Assembly (NCBI GenBank): GCA_040004225.1 | Contig: JBDUBI010000174.1 | Coordinates: 1 to 9,692, forward strand | Source: JALYUA01 sp040004225 | GTDB lineage: Bacteria; Acidobacteriota; Thermoanaerobaculia; UBA5066; Gp7-AA6 | DNA: 9,692 nt | Direction of reading: 5' to 3' | Shown: positions 7,159-9,692 of the stretch, in pieces | Layout of the letters: the number at the start of each line of letters is the position of its first letter | Position numbering within the stretch: the first letter of the stretch is position 1 | The notes under the pieces: model-generated | The model's database searches: none | Told to the model about the DNA's origin: nothing | The model's input: the letters and a program-made list of their open reading frames with translations, nothing else | Translations under genes and position numbers: made by a program

Positions 7159-7260
7159 GGCAGAGCTGCGCCTCCACCACGATGGTGGCTACGCTCGCAG
7201 CGGGAGCGTGAGCGAGCGAAGCGAGCGGAAGCGACGGTACCCGCCGCCCCATCACACCCC
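7159..7260. repeat. Hairpin cluster downstream of the selenoprotein gene
   Basis: CCACCA (7174-7179) pairs with TGGTGG (7183-7188) around a 3-base loop. CGCTCGC (7192-7198) can pair with GCGAGCG at 7212-7218 or 7221-7227. Six AGCG tetramers fall within 7205-7233. The cluster lies directly 3' of the minus-strand selenoprotein gene and may help end its transcript, but no T-tract is present. Confidence 0.45.
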
Positions 7261-7476
7261 TCACGTTCCGCCGAATCCGACGGTCACCTTTCCGCCGTCG
7301 ACGATGACGGGCACTTCGCGGCCGCCGGACAGCCGCACCATCCGCTCGATCTCGGCGTTGTTTCCTTTGACGTTGACGTAAACAAACGGCACCTTGCGTT
7401 TTGCGTAGTCCTCACGGGCCGCAGTCGTGTGGGGTCACGTGTCTTTTCCAAAAATCTCGACGCGCGGAGTTTCCAT
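7261..7476 (-). CDS. Glutaredoxin-like selenoprotein (Uxx-star type), in-frame UGA read as Sec14
   Basis: Reading the minus strand from the ATG at 7476 gives METPRVEIFGKDT, then a UGA (7437-7435), then 57 further residues in the same frame to a TGA at 7263-7261. The total is 71 residues with selenocysteine at 14. The fold is a small glutaredoxin/thioredoxin-like one: strand VEIFG (6-10), active site T-U-P-H-T (13-17) on helix TAAREDYAKR (18-27), strand PFVYVNV (30-36), then helix IERMVRLSGG (43-52). The cis-Pro loop follows with EVPVIV (54-59), and the end is GGKVTVGFGG. The UGA falls exactly at the catalytic Cys position of the family. I recall Uxx-star glutaredoxin-like (seleno)proteins having this UPxT motif and the same LSGG-VPVIV-GGKV-GFGGT ending. 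A strong ribosome binding site precedes the ATG, and no other stop or frameshift breaks the frame. It probably acts as a cytosolic thiol/selenol oxidoreductase. The alternative is a nonsense-mutated Cys form; the precise placement makes selenocysteine far likelier, provided the genome encodes SelA, SelB, SelC and SelD. Confidence 0.88.
7402..7423 (-). promoter_or_regulatory. Putative bacterial SECIS stem-loop
   Basis: Starting 12 nt after the UGA, UGCG (7423-7420) can pair with CGCA (7405-7402). Above two bulged positions, G-C, C-G and C-G pairs lead to the apical loop CGUGA (7416-7412). The loop carries GU 20-21 nt downstream of the UGA, the spacing and loop feature expected for SelB recognition. 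It was folded by eye only; the bulges make the exact structure uncertain. Confidence 0.45.
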
Positions 7477-7481
7477 CGGTC

Positions 7482-7487
7482 ACCTCC
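7482..7487 (-). promoter_or_regulatory. Strong Shine-Dalgarno GGAGGT of the selenoprotein gene
   Basis: GGAGGTGACCG precedes the ATG at 7476, with five bases between GGAGGT and the start. It is one of the two or three best ribosome binding sites in the window and shows that the short first segment before the UGA is meant to be translated. Confidence 0.8.
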
Positions 7488-7524
7488 GCGTCGATCGTAC
7501 CCCGGCGCAAAAGTCCTCGAATGC

Positions 7525-7530
7525 TATGAT
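7525..7530 (+). promoter_or_regulatory. Possible -10 box TATGAT for the cupredoxin gene
   Basis: TATGAT ends 14 bases before the ATG at 7545, which would place transcription start almost at the start codon (a very short leader). No -35 match is clear. It lies in the 68-bp divergent spacer shared with the selenoprotein gene. Confidence 0.3.
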
Positions 7531-7544
7531 TTTCTCCAATTTCC

Positions 7545-8252
7545 ATGGCTTTCCTGCTGGCGCTCGCGCTCGGCCTCTTCGCACTCCCCGCGCCCACGCC
7601 CGTGGCCGCCGGAGCGGCGTCTTCCGGCGGCGGAGGCATTTCCGGCAGAGTGTCGGTCCTCAAAGGCGGCGTCCCTCTTCCCGAGGCCGCGAACGCGGTC
7701 GTCTGGATCGAGGGGCTCCATTCCCCCGGGGGACCTTCGCGCGCGGCCCGCGCCGAGATGAAAAGCCAGGGGAAGAAGTTCGTCCCTCGCGTGATCGCCG
7801 TGTCGCGCGCCGGGGAGGTCCAGTTTCCCAATGCGGACCCGATCTACCACAACGTATTTTCGGTTTCGGCGCCGAACCGCTTCGACCTGGGGCTTTACCG
7901 CAGCGGGGGTTCGAAGGAAAAGCGATTCGAAGAAGCCGGGCTCGTTCGCGTCTACTGCAACATCCATCCCCAGATGGTCGGATTCGTGATGGTGGTCGAC
8001 TCCGACTACGCAACGGTCACCGGACCCGACGGAGCGTTTCGCTTCGGAGGAGTCCCTCCCGGGAACTGGACGGTCCGCGCCTGGCAGGAAGAGGGGGGCG
8101 AGGCTCAGGCCTCGGTTTCCTTGCGGGCGAGAACGGAGACCGCGCCGGTGGTGCTCACAATGGACGCTTCGGCCTATAAAGCGCAGCCGCACAAGAACAA
8201 GTACGGCAGGGACTACCCTCCCTCCGCACCCTCGGACGATGAGCGTTACTGA
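7545..8252 (+). CDS. Secreted cupredoxin-like protein with carboxypeptidase-regulatory-like domain
   Basis: A 235-residue exported protein. The N-terminus MAFLLALALGLFALP is a hydrophobic signal segment with likely cleavage around residues 22-26 (VAAGA region); it lacks the usual basic residues. Residues about 31-60 form a beta-rich segment (ISGRVSVLKGG). The cupredoxin-like domain spans about 72-151. Likely type-1 copper ligands are His102 (IYHNVFS), Cys138, His141 and Met144 (YCNIHPQM), in the H...C-x2-H-x2-M order of plastocyanin/amicyanin-like proteins. A short beta domain with VTGPDGAFRFGGVPPG (158-173) resembles carboxypeptidase regulatory-like repeats. The tail is Pro/Asp/Lys-rich. In-frame TGA at 7527-7529 excludes a longer ATG start, and no Shine-Dalgarno is visible, so initiation may be leaderless. 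The gene overlaps the following kinase gene by 14 nt. It probably acts in periplasmic electron transfer or copper binding; the partner is unknown. Confidence 0.85.
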   Translation: MAFLLALALGLFALPAPTPVAAGAASSGGGGISGRVSVLKGGVPLPEAANAVVWIEGLHSPGGPSRAARAEMKSQGKKFVPRVIAVSRAGEVQFPNADPIYHNVFSVSAPNRFDLGLYRSGGSKEKRFEEAGLVRVYCNIHPQMVGFVMVVDSDYATVTGPDGAFRFGGVPPGNWTVRAWQEEGGEAQASVSLRARTETAPVVLTMDASAYKAQPHKNKYGRDYPPSAPSDDERY

Positions 8253-9692
8253 GCCCGCGTCGTCCTCGCTGACCGCCGGTACGGGCGCGAGCATCCGGAT
8301 CCGGGGGCTCAAGCTGCCACCTCCGAAGCCTCCCCGGTTTTCCCTGTCGCTCAAGATATTCGCCGGAGCGGCGCTGCTGATCGCCATTTCGGTCGGCGGA
8401 GCGATCGCCATCTCCGCCTACCGGGCTCGCCGGGTCGCCGACGCGAAGATCGCGGAGGACTTGAAGAAGGCGGGGCCGGCGTGGGAGTCCTTCGAGCAGA
8501 ACCGGTATGCCGGGCTCCAGCGCGCCCTCGCCGTGGTCGTCAACAACGCCGGGATCATCTCCATGATGACGAGCGACGTCGACCCGGCGACCGCTTTCGA
8601 CACCTTGAAAAACGAGCAGGCGTCCGGGACACGGGCGGACTTCCTGGTCGCGGTGAACCCGCAGGGGATCGCGTTCCTGCGCACAGACAAGCCCCTCCCC
8701 TATTCGGCGGACCTTTCCCGGGTGCCCACGATGGCCTCGGCTCTGGAGGGGGAGAAGACGTCCGGAATCTGGCTCTCGGGCGGAAAGCTCTACAACGTGG
8801 TGGCCGCGCCGGTCCTGGAAGGCGGCACCCGGATCGTGGGGGTCATCGCCGCGGCGTTCCAGATCAACGACGAGGTCGCGATCGCTTTTAAATCACTGAT
8901 GAACGCGGAGGTCGTTTTCCTCGCCGACGAAGCAAAGTCGAAGGAACCGGGCCGGCCGATTCTTGCCGCCTCGACGCTGCAGAACCGCAGTCAGAGCGTG
9001 CTCGACGCGGTCCGCCGCCGACCGGACCTGGTCGCCGCGGTGCTGCGCCAGGGCCGGACGATCGGCCCGCTGGCGCTCGATCTCGCGGGCGAAACCTATC
9101 TTGCGTATTTCGTTCCGCTCCGGTCCTCGACCGACATGATCGTCGGATGCGCTGTGGCGCTCCGTAGCCGCGAAAAAGAGCTCGCGGCGTTCCGCACCAT
9201 CCAGAACACGCAGGTTTTCGTGGGTCTTGCCGCCCTTCTCGTCGCATTCGTGCTCTCCTTCGTCCTGGCGCGCCGGATCACAGGACCGCTCGCGCGGCTT
9301 CTCCGGGCGACGGAGGAGGTGCGCGTCGGAAATCTCGAGACGCCAGACCTTCCCGTCGACTCCAAGGACGAGATCGGGATCCTCGCGAGGTCCTTCCGCG
9401 CGATGATCGAGGAGCTGAAGGAAAAAGAGGCCCTGGAAAAATACCTCGCCGCGCTCACGCTCAATTCGGGCGACGAGGGCATCACCCTGACGGCACCCGG
9501 GAGGGTGGGCGTGACGACGGACGTCCTGGTCGGTGGCCCCAACGCAACCGCCGGCTCGCGCTCCGCGGAGCCCCGGGTCGGGACTCTTTTCGCGTCGCGT
9601 TACGAAATCCAGTCGATCCTCGGAAAGGGCGGCATGGGGATCGTCTACAAGGCGCTCGACCGCGACCTCGAGGACCTCGTCGCGATCAAGAC
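8239..9692 (+). CDS. Membrane sensor with HAMP fused to eukaryotic-type Ser/Thr protein kinase (3'-truncated by window)
   Basis: The frame is open from the ATG at 8239 to the window end (484 codons visible). Layout: basic, Pro-rich cytoplasmic N-terminus (1-35); TM1 about 37-60 (FAGAALLIAISVGGAIAISA); an extracytoplasmic sensor domain about 61-320 that resembles the Cache-like domains of chemoreceptors (for example VAVNPQGIAFLRTDKP, VVAAPVLEGG); TM2 about 326-344; and HAMP about 345-400 (RRITGPLARLL, then DEIGILARSF). A low-complexity linker (about 405-453) leads into a PknB-like kinase start: RYEIQSILGKGGMG (454-467), the glycine-rich loop, and VAIK with the ATP-contacting Lys484. The catalytic loop and any C-terminal repeats lie beyond the window. 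The start codon lies inside the end of the cupredoxin gene (14-nt overlap), suggesting translational coupling and a shared task. It is predicted to phosphorylate cytoplasmic targets on Ser/Thr in response to an envelope signal; the ligand is unknown. Confidence 0.9.
   Translation, partial: MSVTEPASSSLTAGTGASIRIRGLKLPPPKPPRFSLSLKIFAGAALLIAISVGGAIAISAYRARRVADAKIAEDLKKAGPAWESFEQNRYAGLQRALAVVVNNAGIISMMTSDVDPATAFDTLKNEQASGTRADFLVAVNPQGIAFLRTDKPLPYSADLSRVPTMASALEGEKTSGIWLSGGKLYNVVAAPVLEGGTRIVGVIAAAFQINDEVAIAFKSLMNAEVVFLADEAKSKEPGRPILAASTLQNRSQSVLDAVRRRPDLVAAVLRQGRTIGPLALDLAGETYLAYFVPLRSSTDMIVGCAVALRSREKELAAFRTIQNTQVFVGLAALLVAFVLSFVLARRITGPLARLLRATEEVRVGNLETPDLPVDSKDEIGILARSFRAMIEELKEKEALEKYLAALTLNSGDEGITLTAPGRVGVTTDVLVGGPNATAGSRSAEPRVGTLFASRYEIQSILGKGGMGIVYKALDRDLEDLVAIK

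Noticed and set aside
7261..7476. Reading the glutaredoxin-like gene as a pseudogene with a nonsense mutation
   Set aside because: The only interruption is UGA at the catalytic Cys/Sec position, the rest is intact, and a strong ribosome binding site remains; Sec decoding explains all of this better.
7108..7761. 217-codon plus-strand frame over the repeats and the selenoprotein region
   Set aside because: It reads through repeats, antisense to the selenoprotein and out of frame with the cupredoxin gene; the product is low complexity.
7412..8411. Minus-strand frames opposite the cupredoxin gene (7412-7831, 7524-8411)
   Set aside because: Antisense to a gene with signal peptide and copper-ligand motifs; they also run over the strong start region of the selenoprotein without any motif of their own.
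9096..9542. Minus-strand frame opposite the HAMP region
   Set aside because: Ser/Arg-rich antisense product; the plus strand carries TM2, HAMP and the kinase linker in an unbroken frame.

Overview
This is a high-GC bacterial window with an ordinary metabolic backbone and one gene that standard gene calling would miss. The likeliest source is a Gram-negative-type bacterium of the Acidobacteriota or a similar deep phylum. That placement is inferred, at low to moderate confidence, from the HAMP-linked Ser/Thr kinase, the prokaryotic OPT transporter, the secreted cupredoxin-like protein, a probable selenoprotein, and GC-rich palindromic intergenic repeats.

Positions 1-4415 (+ strand) hold a metabolic cluster. 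It begins with an enlarged class II (metal-dependent) ketose-bisphosphate-type aldolase (84-1505). After a short repeat-filled gap come L-threonine 3-dehydrogenase (tdh, 1616-2701), an unrecognised 155-residue protein (2722-3189) and glycine C-acetyltransferase (kbl, 3234-4415). Tdh and Kbl are consecutive enzymes that turn threonine into glycine and acetyl-CoA. The unknown protein sits between them and has its own good ribosome binding site.

Positions 4416-6804: after kbl there is a hairpin, a GC palindrome of the CCCTCTCCCC/GGGGAG type, and a roughly 270-bp MITE-like element with 19-bp imperfect terminal inverted repeats. The right end of the element contains the TAG stop of the convergent OPT-family transporter gene (6804-4777, - strand). 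That gene has a clear ribosome binding site and a TATAAT -10 box.

Positions 6805-7260 contain no gene. They hold about 2.5 copies of an 85-bp direct repeat built around the same palindrome family, followed by small hairpins.

Positions 7261-7476 (- strand) encode the most interesting item: a 71-residue glutaredoxin-like protein whose reading frame is interrupted only by a UGA at codon 14, exactly where the catalytic Cys/Sec of the fold belongs (T-U-P-H-T). The frame has a strong GGAGGT ribosome binding site, and a stem-loop with GU in its apical loop follows the UGA. I read it as a selenoprotein of the 'Uxx-star' glutaredoxin-like kind.

Positions 7545-9692 (+ strand) are divergent from the selenoprotein. 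A secreted cupredoxin-like protein with visible type-1 copper ligands overlaps by 14 nt a membrane sensor (TM - extracytoplasmic domain - TM - HAMP) fused to a eukaryotic-type Ser/Thr kinase. The window ends just after the kinase's VAIK lysine. Overlap and proximity suggest a redox or copper-linked envelope sensing unit, but that link is inference.
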